Shown: positions 29,069-39,186, numbered from the stretch's first letter. The stretch is DNA of 64,000 nt from Hydrogenophilales bacterium (GCA_023258975.1 JAHFRD010000005.1:62001-126000); one strand, 5' to 3'. A program made the numbers and translations. Notes: a model not told the origin generated them from the sequence alone.

Positions 29069-32000
29069 TCATTGAGCACCGGCCCGGATGCGGGCCAATT
29101 GTTCGAGGATCCGGTCGCGCGTGCGGAAACCGCCGTGAGCCTTCGTGTCCTGCTCGCGCACGATGGGGAAGGTGGAGAGGATGTATTCGGCATCCGCCGC
29201 GTCGAGGCCGTAGAGATGGAAGAACAGCGCATCGAGCTTTGCCATGCGTTGGGCGCGGTCTTCCGGATCCCATTTGAACGGCGGTTTGACGCAGCCGTCG
29301 GCGTCCACGTAACCCAGATCGCGGGCGAAGGGCGCCAGGTCGTGAGCGGTGTAGGAAAGCGCCAGGACTTCGCTGCGGATGAAGTCGGCGATCTTCGCCC
29401 CGCCGAGGGCTTGCTCATAAACCTCGGGGGCGATGACGGGAAGTTGTTCGAGGATGTACCAGTTGAGGTGCTGCCCCTGCACCTTCTGCCGAGCCAGAAA
29501 ATCGAACGCGAAACTGTTCATGTTGGCGAGCAGCAAAGCGGCATCGGCAACCGGAAGCGCCAGCAGCGGCAAGGTATTGCCGAACGCGGTCGCGGGAATC
29601 AGCGCCGCGATCATGGTGCGGACATTGGTGGGCGCGGTGACATCCTTGAATGCCAGCACGGCCGAGGGTAATTCAAAGCTGTTTATCGCCTCGCGCCGCA
29701 CCCAGTACTGCGGCGTCGGGTAGCGGTCCGGCCGCGTTTTCACCGAATCCTGGATCGTTTCCTGCTGCGCGGCGCGATGCAGGTTGGCGGCGTTGAGCAC
29801 CACGTCGGCGGCGCGATGGTCATAGCGCTGCACCATCTTGCCCTCATACAGCGGCACCGCCTCCTCCACCGCCCTCACCCCCGGCCCCTCTCCCGCAGGC
29901 GGGAGAGGGGAGGAACGGACCCAGCGATTCAGGGCGGCCGGCGTGAACCCTTGCCGCTCCAACTCGGCGCGGGTCAGAAACAGGCCGGAGTCGTTGGTCA
30001 TGTGGAACATGGTCACATAACGCACCGGCCAGGCGCGTTGTTCGGCGCCGCCAGCGCGGTTCACCAGCACCGGATGGTTCCGGTATATCCGCATGGTGAT
30101 CTCGGCGTCGCGGCGGGTCCGGAAGATGGGCGCGGCGCCGGTGTTGGGGTTGACCCGGGCGAAATCCTCGCCGATGAGCGTCAACACGCGCTCCGGGTCG
30201 GCCAGTTCCTCCACGTCGTGCAGGTAGAAGGCGCAGCGGCTCTGCTTGACGCGGCGCCGCTCGCCGCCGAAGACCAGGGCGCAGAATTTGAAACTGGCGT
30301 GGATGTCCGGGAAGAAAACCTTCCTGTTCTCGAAGTCGTAGAGGGCGACGAGGCGGCAGCCTCCCGTAGCGCCGGCTTCCAGCGGGCTATTGCAAGACGC
30401 CGGCAAGGATGCCGGCGCTACAGGTTCCTCCGGCGCGGTCAGTGTGCGGAAGAACGCCGACGCGCCCTTGTCCGCCGCGATGCCGGAGGGGGTGAGCAGG
30501 CCGACGATGCCTGAAGGATTCACCAGGCCTTGCGCGCGTTCCACGAACAGGCTGTAGAGGTTGATGTCGCCACTCGACAGCAAGGGGTAGTCGCCGCACT
30601 CCCGCGCGATCTTGGCGCCGGTTTCCGCCGCCGCGCTGGCTTCGAGGTATTCGCGCCAGAGCGGGGTGTCGCCCGCCTGTTCCAGGGCGATCAGGCGTTT
30701 GCGGTCGGCGGCGCGCGCCTGCAAGGCGATTTCCGGGCGGCGTTCGGCGAACCATTCCACCTCCTGAAGTTTCATGCGATCCCACGGCGGGTTGCCGATG
30801 ACGGCATCGAAACCGCCCTGCCCGTCCTTCCAGACCGTGGGGAAAGCCAGTTCCCAATGCAGGAGGCGTTCCACGGCGGCGCGGTTGATCGCGCGCTGAA
30901 CCACGGCGTGGCTGAGGCACTGGCGCTCGTTGAACAGTTTGATGGTGGGGTAACCGAGCAGCTTGATGGATTCCAGCAGGTTGTTGCCGAATTCCTTGGA
31001 CAGCAGATCCGCCCATGCCTGGCCGTATTCGCCTTGCTCGGCCTTGCCCGCCCAGCGCCGGGCCTGGAGGAAATCCAGGGTGTGCCACATCGGGCGCAGC
31101 CCTTCGTTGATCTGATCCATCAGCGCCTTGGAGTGGTGCGCCTCGGCGATGTCGATGTCGGTGAGATTGCCGATGCTCTCCATCGTCATGCGCGCGGCCT
31201 CCACCCGGCGCAGGTCGTCCCGCTGCAACAGGCCGCCGGGCAGGCGGTCGAGTTCCTCGCGGATCTGCCGCACGCGGCCGCCGAACAGGGAATCGCCGCA
31301 GCGCAGGTGGTGGTCGAGAAAGGACAGCGGCGCGCCGACGGTGAAGGTGTGCAGCCAGAGCGCGACCTTGGCCAGCTCCACCGCCATGACGTTCTTGTCC
31401 ACACCGAACACGGCGCGCTTGAGAATCATGCGGCGGACGATGTGGCGGTCGTCCAGCTGCCGTTCCTCCACCGCCCAGCCGTGTTCGCGCGCGGCCTTGA
31501 GGATGCGGCGGCGGATCTCGGCGATGCGGACGACGATGGACGAAGTCCAGGGGCGACCGGCTTCCACCAGGTGGGCGGCGAAGCCGTGGGCATTGACGCG
31601 GTCGGCGCTGTCCTGCGCGGCTTCCAGGATGCGGTCGGCCAGCCAGTCCACCAGGGCGACCAGGAAGTGGCCGCTGCCCATCGCCGGGTCGCAGATTTTC
31701 AGGGAGAGAAACTGGCTGGCCGGGTCGGCGGCTTCCAGGGCATCCCATTCGTAGGGTTTGAGCTGGGTCTTGCGGGATAAACCCGCCAGCAGGTGGTCGA
31801 AGGCTTCCTGGCGTTCCCTGGTGAGCCGGCCGACGCTCTCGTCGATCACCAGACGAACCAGAACATCATGGGTGTAGTAGCTGCCGGAACCTTTCCGCGC
31901 GAAACCGGCCTTGACCACTCGCGGAGCATCCGCGCCCTGTTCCAGGCGGTATTCCAGCAGGCGTTCGTAGAGGCCGCCGAGATGGGCGACGGACAGATCG

Positions 32001-33292
32001 CGGTAGTTGATGCGCGGTTTCAGCAGGTCTTCGGTTCGGCGCGAAAGGGCATCGACGATGGGGGCGAGCCAGGCGTCGGCCACCCGCGCGCGCGCCAGGA
32101 GGGGCACCCGCGCGGGCTCGAACAGCCCGCCGTTGTATGCGGGCATGCCGACGGTATCGTCGCCGTCGGAAATCAGCCGGAACAGGTCGGCGAGGCTGTC
32201 CCAATAGCGCGTGGATCGTTCCGAGAGCACCTTGCCACCGTCGCGCGCCACGCTGATCGCGTCGCGCAGCTCGGACAGGCTGTAGGGGGCGTAGCGGGCA
32301 TCCATGACCGGCAGCAGACGGCGATCCTCGGCGTAGAACAGGAACAGCAGGCGGTAGAGCAGCACCAGGGCGGCTTCGCGCAATTGCGCCAGATAAGCCG
32401 CGTTGTGGCGCCCCGGCGCTTCCAGGTTGGCCTCTTCATCGGCTTCCGGATCGCCCACCGCCAGGGCGGCGCACAGGTTGGGGAAGACCTCGGTAAAGAC
32501 GCGACCGCCCAACTGGTCGGATACGGTTTCCTCATACAGCCGCGCCTCGGAGAGGGCGATGGCATGGAAACTGCGGCGTTGGGTATCCCAGGCTTGCGGA
32601 TTGAAGGCATCGCGCCCGAACAACAGCCAGAACAACTTGAGGCCGTGGCGCGGTTCAAAATCGTCGAGTTCCGCCTGGATGCCCGGCACGCCCAACAGGC
32701 CGGCGACGTCGATCTCGAAGAAATCCTCGGCGCGGGAGCGGGCATCCTGCCAATACAGCCGCCAGATCGCGCCGTTGGTCAGAATGCCCCATTTCACCGC
32801 GCGGTCGCTCATGACGTCGGCGCGGGAAAGGTAGCGCAGCATCTGCGAGGACGGCGCGCCGAAGTCGCGGCGTTTACGGTTGCCGGCGGTTGTTCCTTCC
32901 TCGCTCCGGTCGAGCGGGCGCAACCAGCGTTTCGCCTCCAACAGGGCAACGCCATGCCGGACGCGCGCGTCGTCCGATTTCACCGATAACGCGCGCCGCT
33001 TGGCGGCGGGTTCGGCGAACAACAGGTAGTCCGGCACATCCTCGCGGCCGCTGATCGACAGATTGACCTGGGAAATCCAGGCATCTTCCCAGCCAAGCAG
33101 GTCAAGCACGGGCGCGATCAACTCGTCTTCGGTCTGGGCTTCGTTGAGTGTGGAACCGGCCGCGAAAGGCGCGTAATGCGCGCGAAGCCGCGCGATGAAT
33201 TCATCCAGCGCGGAATCGCTGACCGCATTCCAGGCATCGGTTTCACGAATGCCGCGCAGCAGAAAATCGGTGGAGAAGAGTTGGCCTTGCAT
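29069..33292 (-). CDS. Type IIG restriction-modification enzyme (Eco57I-like methylase fused to nuclease)
   Basis: This single chain of 1,407 residues combines an N-terminal PD-(D/E)xK nuclease (D88 in VPDYLLF, E119-A-K121 in LLEAKRW), a helical connector, an N6-adenine methyltransferase with motif I CDPAMGSGHF (about residue 533) and motif IV NPPW (about 834), and a C-terminal specificity region. It should modify and cut DNA by itself. Two palindromic repeats lie in frame in the C-terminal half and encode APASLPASCNSPLEAGATG and SPLPPAGEGPGVRA; neither breaks the frame. No other restriction or BREX gene flanks it, so PglX is less likely. Confidence 0.85.
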   Translation of the reverse strand: MQGQLFSTDFLLRGIRETDAWNAVSDSALDEFIARLRAHYAPFAAGSTLNEAQTEDELIAPVLDLLGWEDAWISQVNLSISGREDVPDYLLFAEPAAKRRALSVKSDDARVRHGVALLEAKRWLRPLDRSEEGTTAGNRKRRDFGAPSSQMLRYLSRADVMSDRAVKWGILTNGAIWRLYWQDARSRAEDFFEIDVAGLLGVPGIQAELDDFEPRHGLKLFWLLFGRDAFNPQAWDTQRRSFHAIALSEARLYEETVSDQLGGRVFTEVFPNLCAALAVGDPEADEEANLEAPGRHNAAYLAQLREAALVLLYRLLFLFYAEDRRLLPVMDARYAPYSLSELRDAISVARDGGKVLSERSTRYWDSLADLFRLISDGDDTVGMPAYNGGLFEPARVPLLARARVADAWLAPIVDALSRRTEDLLKPRINYRDLSVAHLGGLYERLLEYRLEQGADAPRVVKAGFARKGSGSYYTHDVLVRLVIDESVGRLTRERQEAFDHLLAGLSRKTQLKPYEWDALEAADPASQFLSLKICDPAMGSGHFLVALVDWLADRILEAAQDSADRVNAHGFAAHLVEAGRPWTSSIVVRIAEIRRRILKAAREHGWAVEERQLDDRHIVRRMILKRAVFGVDKNVMAVELAKVALWLHTFTVGAPLSFLDHHLRCGDSLFGGRVRQIREELDRLPGGLLQRDDLRRVEAARMTMESIGNLTDIDIAEAHHSKALMDQINEGLRPMWHTLDFLQARRWAGKAEQGEYGQAWADLLSKEFGNNLLESIKLLGYPTIKLFNERQCLSHAVVQRAINRAAVERLLHWELAFPTVWKDGQGGFDAVIGNPPWDRMKLQEVEWFAERRPEIALQARAADRKRLIALEQAGDTPLWREYLEASAAAETGAKIARECGDYPLLSSGDINLYSLFVERAQGLVNPSGIVGLLTPSGIAADKGASAFFRTLTAPEEPVAPASLPASCNSPLEAGATGGCRLVALYDFENRKVFFPDIHASFKFCALVFGGERRRVKQSRCAFYLHDVEELADPERVLTLIGEDFARVNPNTGAAPIFRTRRDAEITMRIYRNHPVLVNRAGGAEQRAWPVRYVTMFHMTNDSGLFLTRAELERQGFTPAALNRWVRSSPLPPAGEGPGVRAVEEAVPLYEGKMVQRYDHRAADVVLNAANLHRAAQQETIQDSVKTRPDRYPTPQYWVRREAINSFELPSAVLAFKDVTAPTNVRTMIAALIPATAFGNTLPLLALPVADAALLLANMNSFAFDFLARQKVQGQHLNWYILEQLPVIAPEVYEQALGGAKIADFIRSEVLALSYTAHDLAPFARDLGYVDADGCVKPPFKWDPEDRAQRMAKLDALFFHLYGLDAADAEYILSTFPIVREQDTKAHGGFRTRDRILEQLARIRAGAQ
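29871..29914. repeat. In-frame class C palindrome in the type IIG gene
   Basis: GCCCTCACCCCCGGCCCCTC leads into CTCTCCCGCAGGCGGGAGAG. On the coding strand it gives SPLPPAGEGPGVRA, a peptide that I know as a recurrent product of such repeats in proteobacterial genomes. Confidence 0.75.
30366..30424. repeat. In-frame class A REP-like pair in the type IIG gene
   Basis: GTAGCGCCGGCTTCCAGCGG and the inverted partner ending GATGCCGGCGCTACAGG enclose a short spacer. It encodes APASLPASCNSPLEAGATG between segments that otherwise read RTLTAPE and RLVALYDFENRKVFF. Confidence 0.75.
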
Positions 33293-33347
33293 TCAGTCGC
33301 CAGTCAGGTTGAAACGGGAAAACACCGGCGGGGACACCGGCACCACT

Positions 33348-33502
33348 TGTAGCGCCGGCGTCTCGCCGGCCAGTTCTTCCAGTCAGTTCAACACGGCCGT
33401 TCCGAAGGAACTGACCTCCCCCTCGCGGGGAAACGAGCGTAGCGAGTAAGGGGGCTGTTTCATCCTAGACGAACGAGCCGGCGGGGACGCCGGCGCTACA
33501 GC
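33348..33502. repeat. Class A REP-like pair between aroA and the type IIG gene
   Basis: TTGTAGCGCCGGCGTCTCGC at 33348 and the inverted unit GAGCCGGCGGGGACGCCGGC ending in GCTACAGCC at 33502 flank about 90 bases, which contain a further C-rich palindrome (CTCCCCCTCGCGGGG). The gap 33293-33515 holds nothing else. Confidence 0.7.
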
Positions 33503-33515
33503 CCTTGCCAGCGGA

Positions 33516-34853
33516 TCAGCAACTCGCCGCGTGGGTGATTTCCGCGAAACGCTCGAAATACTCCGGAAAGGTCTTGTTCACGCACTTGGGGTCGTTGATG
33601 CGGATGGGCACGCCGCCCAGGGCGACCAGGGAGAAGCACATGGCCATGCGGTGGTCGTCGTAGGTGTCGATGCTGGCGTTGGGGGTCAGCCTGGCGGGCG
33701 GGGTGACGCGAAGGTAGTCGGCGCCCTCCTCCACCGTGGCACCGAGCTTGCGCAACTCGGTGGCCATCGCCGCGATGCGGTCGGTTTCCTTGACCCGCCA
33801 GGAGGCGATGTTGCGCAAGGTGCTGGTGCCGTTGGCGAACAGGGCGAGCACGCCCAAGGTCATGGCGGCGTCGGGGATGTGGTTGCAGTCGATGTCGATG
33901 GCGTGGAGCCTGTCGGCGCAACCGAGGCGGCATTCGATCCACGAGCTTGCGTTATCCCGGCCGAACCCGACTTCCGCGCCCATGCGCGCCAGGGCTTCGG
34001 CGAAACGGACATCGCCCTGGATGCTGTCGCGCCCAACCCCCCGCACCCGCACCGGGCCGTGGCCGATGGCGCCGGCGGCGAGAAAATAGGAGGCCGAGGA
34101 GGCATCGCCCTCGACTTCGATTTCGCCCGGGCTCCGGTATGTGGCGGCGGGCACCGTGAAGCGTTGCCAGCCCTCGCGCTTCACTTCGATGCCGTAGCGC
34201 TTCATGAGGTTGAGGGTGATCTCGACGTAGGGCTTGGAGATCAGTTCGCCCTCCACGGCCACCGTGGCTTCGCGGCCAAGCAACGGGGCGGACAGCAGCA
34301 GGCCGGTGAGGTACTGGCTGGAGACATTGCCCTTGACGGTCACCTCGCTGTGCCCCTCACCCCCGCCCCCTCTCCCGCCCGCAGGCGAGCGGGGCAAAAT
34401 GTGCAGCGGCGGGAAGCCGTCGTTTTCCGTGTAGTCGATGCGGGCGCCGGCCTGGCGCAGGGCATCGACCAGGTCGCCGATGGGGCGCTCGTGCATGCGC
34501 GCCACGCCGGACAGGGTGTAGTCGCCACCGCTCATGGCGCAGGCGGCGGTGAGCGAGCGGAAGGCGGTGCCGGCGTTGCCGAGGAACAGGCTGGCGTATT
34601 TCACCGGGAAGGCGCCGCCGACGCCTTCAACCCGGGTGTCGCCGCCTTCCAGGCGTTGCCAGTTCACGCCGAGGCGGTGCAGGGCGTCGAGCATGACGCG
34701 GGTGTCGTCGGAATCGAGCAGTCCCTGGATCCGCGTCTGCCCCGAGGCCAGGGCGGAGAGCAGGAGGATGCGGTTGGAGATGCTTTTCGAGCCGGGCAGG
34801 CGCACCGCGCCGCGCGCGCCGGACAGCGCCGGCAGGTCGAGATGTTCATTCAT
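33516..34853 (-). CDS. aroA: 3-phosphoshikimate 1-carboxyvinyltransferase (EPSP synthase)
   Basis: AroA joins phosphoenolpyruvate to shikimate 3-phosphate in the pathway to chorismate. The 445-residue protein has [18 protein letters not shown], the [15 protein letters not shown] motif and the VKETDRI and [11 protein letters not shown] signatures. It overlaps the tyrA stop by 4 bases (ATGA). In many relatives cmk and rpsA follow, but here the type IIG gene and repeats intervene. A class C repeat at 34352-34395 inserts [15 protein letters not shown] into a loop before the conserved [17 protein letters not shown] segment. Confidence 0.95.
   Translation of the reverse strand: MNEHLDLPALSGARGAVRLPGSKSISNRILLLSALASGQTRIQGLLDSDDTRVMLDALHRLGVNWQRLEGGDTRVEGVGGAFPVKYASLFLGNAGTAFRSLTAACAMSGGDYTLSGVARMHERPIGDLVDALRQAGARIDYTENDGFPPLHILPRSPAGGRGGGGEGHSEVTVKGNVSSQYLTGLLLSAPLLGREATVAVEGELISKPYVEITLNLMKRYGIEVKREGWQRFTVPAATYRSPGEIEVEGDASSASYFLAAGAIGHGPVRVRGVGRDSIQGDVRFAEALARMGAEVGFGRDNASSWIECRLGCADRLHAIDIDCNHIPDAAMTLGVLALFANGTSTLRNIASWRVKETDRIAAMATELRKLGATVEEGADYLRVTPPARLTPNASIDTYDDHRMAMCFSLVALGGVPIRINDPKCVNKTFPEYFERFAEITHAASC
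34352..34395. repeat. In-frame class C palindrome in aroA
   Basis: GCCCCTCACCCCCGCCCCCT followed by CTCCCGCCCGCAGGCGAGCG matches the head of the copies at 22737 and 29871; the second arm is degenerate. It adds about 14 Gly/Arg-rich residues to EPSP synthase. Confidence 0.7.
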
Positions 34854-35719
34854 GCGTATTTCCCCTTGATCCAGTTGGCGCGGGCCTGGCGCGCGCGCGC
34901 GAAGATGTCTTCCAGCGCCTGCCCGTCGCGCGCCTCGATCATGCCGCGTATGGCTTCGAGTTTGCCGATGTAGATATCGAGTTCGCCAAGCAGCGCGTCA
35001 CGGTTGGCCAGGGCGATGTCGCGCCACATTTCCGGATGGCTGCCGGCAATCCGGGTGAAATCACGGAAGCCGGTGCCGGCGAAGCGGAAAAAAGTGTCCG
35101 CGTCCGGGCGATAGGCGAGTTCTTCCATCAGGGCGAAAGCGGCCAGATGCGGTAGATGGCTGACCGCCGCGAAAATGCGGTCGTGGTCCTTTTCCGACAT
35201 GCGCGCGACGCGCGCGGCGCAGGCGGCCCACAGGCTTTCCACCCGATCCACGTCTTCGGCCCGGTTTTCCGGCAGCGGGGTCAGGATGACCGGCTTGCCT
35301 TCGAAGAGGTGCACATGCGCGGCGCCCGCGCCGTTGGTTTCCGCGCCGGCGATGGGGTGGCCGGGAACGAACTGGCCGATTTTGTCCCCCAGGGCGGCGC
35401 GCGCGGCGGCGATCACATCCAGCTTGGTGCTACCGGCATCGGTGAGAATGGCGGTGGCCGGCAGCGTGGCGGCCAACTCGCGGAACAAGGCCGGCATGGC
35501 TCCGACCGGAATCGCGGCGAGCACCAGGTCGGCCTCTTTCACCGCCGCCGCCGGGTTCTCGCCGATGGCGTCGATGATGCCGAGTTTCAGGGCATGGTCG
35601 AGATTGGCGCGGCCGCGTCCGACTCCGGTGACGCGCTCGACCAGTCCCTTGCGTTTCAGGGCCAGGGCAAAGGAACCGCCGATCAGGCCGGTGCCGATGA
35701 CGACGAGGTGCTTGATCAT
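34850..35719 (-). CDS. tyrA: Prephenate dehydrogenase family protein
   Basis: The 289-residue enzyme oxidises prephenate (or arogenate) to the tyrosine precursor with NAD(P). The Rossmann motif is [15 protein letters not shown] at the N-terminus, and [13 protein letters not shown] is the family active-site region. I take the start at 35719, where the conserved sequence begins; the open frame upstream lies inside hisC. It overlaps hisC by 4 bases at one end and aroA by 4 bases at the other. Confidence 0.94.
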   Translation of the reverse strand: MIKHLVVIGTGLIGGSFALALKRKGLVERVTGVGRGRANLDHALKLGIIDAIGENPAAAVKEADLVLAAIPVGAMPALFRELAATLPATAILTDAGSTKLDVIAAARAALGDKIGQFVPGHPIAGAETNGAGAAHVHLFEGKPVILTPLPENRAEDVDRVESLWAACAARVARMSEKDHDRIFAAVSHLPHLAAFALMEELAYRPDADTFFRFAGTGFRDFTRIAGSHPEMWRDIALANRDALLGELDIYIGKLEAIRGMIEARDGQALEDIFARARQARANWIKGKYA

Positions 35720-36819
35720 GCTTGCTCCAGAATTTCCGCCAACGCGGCCAGGAAGCGCGCGTTCTGTTCGGGCAGGCCGATGCTCACGCGCAGGAAGCCG
35801 GGCAGGCCGTAATTGGCCACCGGGCGAACGATGACGCCGCGCCTCAGCAAGGATTGGAACACCCCGGCGGCGTCCCCGACCTCGATGCACAAGAAGTTGC
35901 CGTGTGAGGGAATGTGGTTCAGCCCCAGGCGCCGGCAACCCTCCAGCAGTTGCGCCATGCCGGCGTCGTTGACGGCTTTGGAGCGGGCGATGAATTCATC
36001 GTCGCCGAGAGCCGCCGCCGCGCCCGCCAGGGCCAGGCTGTTCACGTTGAAGGGTTGCCGCACGCGGTTGAGCAGATCGGCCACCTCGGGGCGCGCCAGG
36101 GCATAGCCGACGCGCAGCCCGGCCAGGCCATACGCCTTGGAAAAAGTGCGGGTGAGGATGAGATCGGGGAACTCGGCCAGCCAATCGACTGAAGGCGCGC
36201 GTAACGCCGTGTCGAGGAATTCGCCGTAGGCCTCGTCGAGCACCACGGCCACGCCGGGAGGCAGGGAGGCCAGGAAGCCATGCAGTTCTTCCGCACCGAG
36301 CAGGGTGCCGGTGGGATTGTTGGGATTGGCGATGAACACCACGCGGGTGTCCGCGCGGATAGCGTCACGCATGGCGGCCAGGTCGTGGCCGTGGGCGCGG
36401 GCCGGCACCGCGATGCCTCGCGCGCCGGTCGCCTGGGTGGCGAGCGGGTAAACCGCGAAGGCATGTTCGGAATAGACCGCCGAGGTGCCCGGCCCGAGCA
36501 GCGCATGCGCCACCAGTTCGAGGACGTCGTTGGAGCCGTTGCCGAGGACGATGCCGGAGAGATCCACGCCGAGGTGTTCAACAAGCGCCGCTTTCAGTTC
36601 AAAGCCGTTGCCATCCGGATATAGGGCCACCTCATCCAGATGGGCGGCGATCGCCGCGCGCGCCCTGGGGCTGGCGCCGAGGGGATTTTCGTTGGAAGCC
36701 AGTTTGACGATGTTGGCTTCGGCCAGGCCCATTTCTCGGGCCAGTTCGGAGATCGGCTTACCCGGTTGATACGGCGCGATGGCGCGGATATGAGCGGGAG
36801 CGAGGTCGCACAGGTGCAT
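35716..36819 (-). CDS. hisC: Histidinol-phosphate / aromatic aminotransferase
   Basis: This pyridoxal-phosphate enzyme of 367 residues belongs to the HisC family; in this cluster it probably also transaminates aromatic keto acids. The family segments are LASNENPLGASP, ANPNNPTGT, DEAYGEF and the PLP lysine in TRTFSKAYGLAGLRVGY. The start at 36819 follows the pheA stop by 16 bases. The reading frame is open further upstream inside pheA, but that part shows no family similarity. Confidence 0.93.
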   Translation of the reverse strand: MHLCDLAPAHIRAIAPYQPGKPISELAREMGLAEANIVKLASNENPLGASPRARAAIAAHLDEVALYPDGNGFELKAALVEHLGVDLSGIVLGNGSNDVLELVAHALLGPGTSAVYSEHAFAVYPLATQATGARGIAVPARAHGHDLAAMRDAIRADTRVVFIANPNNPTGTLLGAEELHGFLASLPPGVAVVLDEAYGEFLDTALRAPSVDWLAEFPDLILTRTFSKAYGLAGLRVGYALARPEVADLLNRVRQPFNVNSLALAGAAAALGDDEFIARSKAVNDAGMAQLLEGCRRLGLNHIPSHGNFLCIEVGDAAGVFQSLLRRGVIVRPVANYGLPGFLRVSIGLPEQNARFLAALAEILEQA

Positions 36820-36835
36820 GAGTGAATCCGGAAAA

Positions 36836-37897
36836 TCAGACCGAAACCGGGTAGGAGCCCAGCACCTTGAGGAAAGTGCAGTGCTCTTCCACGGCATGCA
36901 GGGCATTCTGGATGTTGTGGTCGTTGCGATGGCCGTCGATGTCCATGTAGAACACATAGTCCCAGGAGCCCTTGCGGGCGGGGCGCGATTCCAGTTTGGA
37001 CAGGCCGATATTGTGGCCGGCGAGCGGGGCCAGCAGTTCCAGCAGGGAGCCGGGGCGGTTCTTGGCGGACAGCACGAGCGAAGTCTTGTCACGCCCGGAG
37101 GGAGCGGCATCCTCATTGCCCAATACGAGAAAACGCGTGGTGTTGTTGGGCTCGTCCTCAATGTCGCGGGCAACGATATTCAGGTCGTAGTGTTCCGCCG
37201 CAAGCTCGCCGGCAATCGCCGCCGCCCTGGGGTTTTCCGACGCCATGCGCGCGGCTTCCGCGTTGCTGGTGACGTGTATGGTTTCGACCCCATACAGGTG
37301 CTGCCCCAGCCACTCGTGGCACTGGCCCAGCGATTGGGCATGGGAATAGACCACTTCGATGCCCTGCATGCCCTCGCCCCGGCGCATCAGATGCTGGCGA
37401 ATGCGCAATTTCACTTCGCCGCAAATCTTCAGCGAACTGTTGAGCAGGAGATCCAGCGTACGGTTGACCGCGCCTTCGGTGGAGTTTTCCACCGGCGCCA
37501 CGCTAAAACTGGCCGCGCCGCGCTCGACCGCGCGAAATGCCTCGTCGATGTCGGCGCAGGGCAGGCCGGCCACCGCGTGGCCAAAATGCTTGACCGCCGC
37601 CGCCTCCGAAAAAGTGCCTTGCGGCCCCAGATACGCCACGGTCAGCGGCTGCTCCAGGGCGCGGCAGGCGGACATGATTTCCTTGTACAGCACGGAAATC
37701 GACTCCGCCGGCAGCGGGCCGGCGTTCGCGGCCTGCAGGCGGCGCACCACCTGGGCTTCGCGTTCGGCGCGGTAGATGGAGCCGTTCTTGATGTGACCGA
37801 TTTCCTGCGCGATGCTCGCCCGCTCGTTGAGCAGGCGCAACATTTCCTCGTCAAGCGCGTCGATACGGTCGCGCAGCCGGCTGAGTTGCTCGTTCAT
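36836..37897 (-). CDS. pheA: Bifunctional chorismate mutase/prephenate dehydratase
   Basis: The P-protein makes phenylpyruvate from chorismate. Its 353 residues contain an AroQ chorismate mutase (residues 1-90, LRDRIDALDEEMLRLLNERA), a prephenate dehydratase domain (LGPQGTFSEAA, ENSTEGAVNRTLD and TTRFLVLG) and a C-terminal ACT domain for feedback by phenylalanine (GSLLELLAPLAGHNIGLSKL followed by ESRP). It lies between serA and hisC, all on the minus strand. Confidence 0.95.
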   Translation of the reverse strand: MNEQLSRLRDRIDALDEEMLRLLNERASIAQEIGHIKNGSIYRAEREAQVVRRLQAANAGPLPAESISVLYKEIMSACRALEQPLTVAYLGPQGTFSEAAAVKHFGHAVAGLPCADIDEAFRAVERGAASFSVAPVENSTEGAVNRTLDLLLNSSLKICGEVKLRIRQHLMRRGEGMQGIEVVYSHAQSLGQCHEWLGQHLYGVETIHVTSNAEAARMASENPRAAAIAGELAAEHYDLNIVARDIEDEPNNTTRFLVLGNEDAAPSGRDKTSLVLSAKNRPGSLLELLAPLAGHNIGLSKLESRPARKGSWDYVFYMDIDGHRNDHNIQNALHAVEEHCTFLKVLGSYPVSV

Positions 37898-37941
37898 GTC
37901 ATTGCCTGAATCGCGGTTGGTTTACTCGGGGTTGGATCGGC

Positions 37942-37980
37942 GCGGCGGTTCACGGCGGGAGAGGAGCCGTGAACCGCCGC
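37942..37980. repeat. 15-bp perfect hairpin between serA and pheA
   Basis: GCGGCGGTTCACGGC (37942-37956) and its reverse complement (37966-37980) enclose a 9-base loop. There is no T run on the minus strand after it, so it is not a classical terminator. It could stabilise or process the mRNA between serA and pheA, or be another short dispersed palindrome. Confidence 0.65.
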
Positions 37981-37992
37981 CCTGGCGGATGC

Positions 37993-39171
37993 TTATTCAG
38001 CGGGGAGATAACGCACCCGCAGCACGCCTTCGATCGAGGCAAGCCGGGCGATCACCGCGTCGCTCGGCGCGCTGTCCACGTCCACCAGGGTGAAGGCCAT
38101 GTCGCCCTTGGACTTGTTCACCATGTTGTGGATATTGAGGCCGGCGGCGGCCAGGGTCGTGGAAATCTGCCCCAGCATGTTGGGCACGTTGGTGTTGGCG
38201 ATGGCCAGACGGAAGCCCGACTCGCGCGGCATCGACACATTGGGGAAGTTCACCGAATTGAGGATGTTGCCGTTGTCCAGGTAGTCGGAAACCTGCTCCG
38301 CCACCATGATGGCGCAGTTCTCCTCCGCTTCCTCGGTGGACGCGCCCAGGTGCGGCAGGGCCACGAAGCGCGGGTGCTGGCGCAGCAGGTTGCTGGGGAA
38401 GTCGCATACGTAGGCCAGCATCTTGTTGTCGTTCAATCCGGCCAGCACGGCTTCCTCGTTGACGATGCCGTCACGCGCGAAGTTGAGCAGCACGCAGCCC
38501 TTCTTCATCAGCTTCACGCGGTCGGCGTTGATCAGATCCCTGGTGGCCGGCACCAGGGGGGTGTGCAGGCTGATGAAGTCGGAATGCTTGACCAGATCGT
38601 CGACCGAGGCGGCCTTCTTCACCTGGGCGGGCAGACGCCAGGCGGCATCGACGGTGATTTCCGGGTCGAAGCCGATGACGTTCATGCCTAAGCGGATGGC
38701 GGCGTCCGCCACCAGCGAGCCGATGGCGCCCAGGCCGATCACCCCCAGCGCGCGGCCCGGCAACTCATGGCCGACAAAATGCTTCTTGCCCGCTTCCACC
38801 TGCTTGTGCAGGGATTCGTCGTCGCCTTGCAGGCCGGCGACGAAATTGATCGCCGGGAACAGGTTGCGCGCGCCCATCAGCATGCCGGCGATGACCAGCT
38901 CCTTCACCGCGTTGGCGTTGGCGCCAGGGGCGTTGAACACCACCACGCCACGAGCGCTCATCGCCTTCACCGGAATGTTGTTGGTGCCGGCGCCGGCGCG
39001 GCCGATGGCCAGGACGGATTCCGCGATGGGCATCTCGTGCATTACCTGAGAACGCACCAGGATGGCGTCCGGCTCGGCGCTGTCGTTGCCCACCGTGTAG
39101 CTCTGCGGCAGGCGCGCGAGGCCGCGCTTGGAAATGGCGTTGAGGGTAAGGATTTTCTGGGTCTTGGCCAT
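37993..39171 (-). CDS. serA: D-3-phosphoglycerate dehydrogenase with ACT domain
   Basis: SerA starts serine synthesis by oxidising 3-phosphoglycerate. The 392-residue protein shows the NAD-binding GVIGLGAIGSLVADAA, the catalytic FARDGIVNEEA and PHLGASTEEAEENCA segments and a C-terminal ACT domain (LNIHNMVNKSKGDMAFTLVD). A good AGAGAGG precedes the start. A toxin-antitoxin pair separates it from serC. Confidence 0.95.
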   Translation of the reverse strand: MAKTQKILTLNAISKRGLARLPQSYTVGNDSAEPDAILVRSQVMHEMPIAESVLAIGRAGAGTNNIPVKAMSARGVVVFNAPGANANAVKELVIAGMLMGARNLFPAINFVAGLQGDDESLHKQVEAGKKHFVGHELPGRALGVIGLGAIGSLVADAAIRLGMNVIGFDPEITVDAAWRLPAQVKKAASVDDLVKHSDFISLHTPLVPATRDLINADRVKLMKKGCVLLNFARDGIVNEEAVLAGLNDNKMLAYVCDFPSNLLRQHPRFVALPHLGASTEEAEENCAIMVAEQVSDYLDNGNILNSVNFPNVSMPRESGFRLAIANTNVPNMLGQISTTLAAAGLNIHNMVNKSKGDMAFTLVDVDSAPSDAVIARLASIEGVLRVRYLPAE

Positions 39172-39186
39172 GCTGTCGAACCTCTC

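Noticed and set aside
29069-33292. PglX of a BREX defence system
   Set aside because: No other BREX gene is present and an N-terminal nuclease motif is visible, so a type IIG enzyme fits better.
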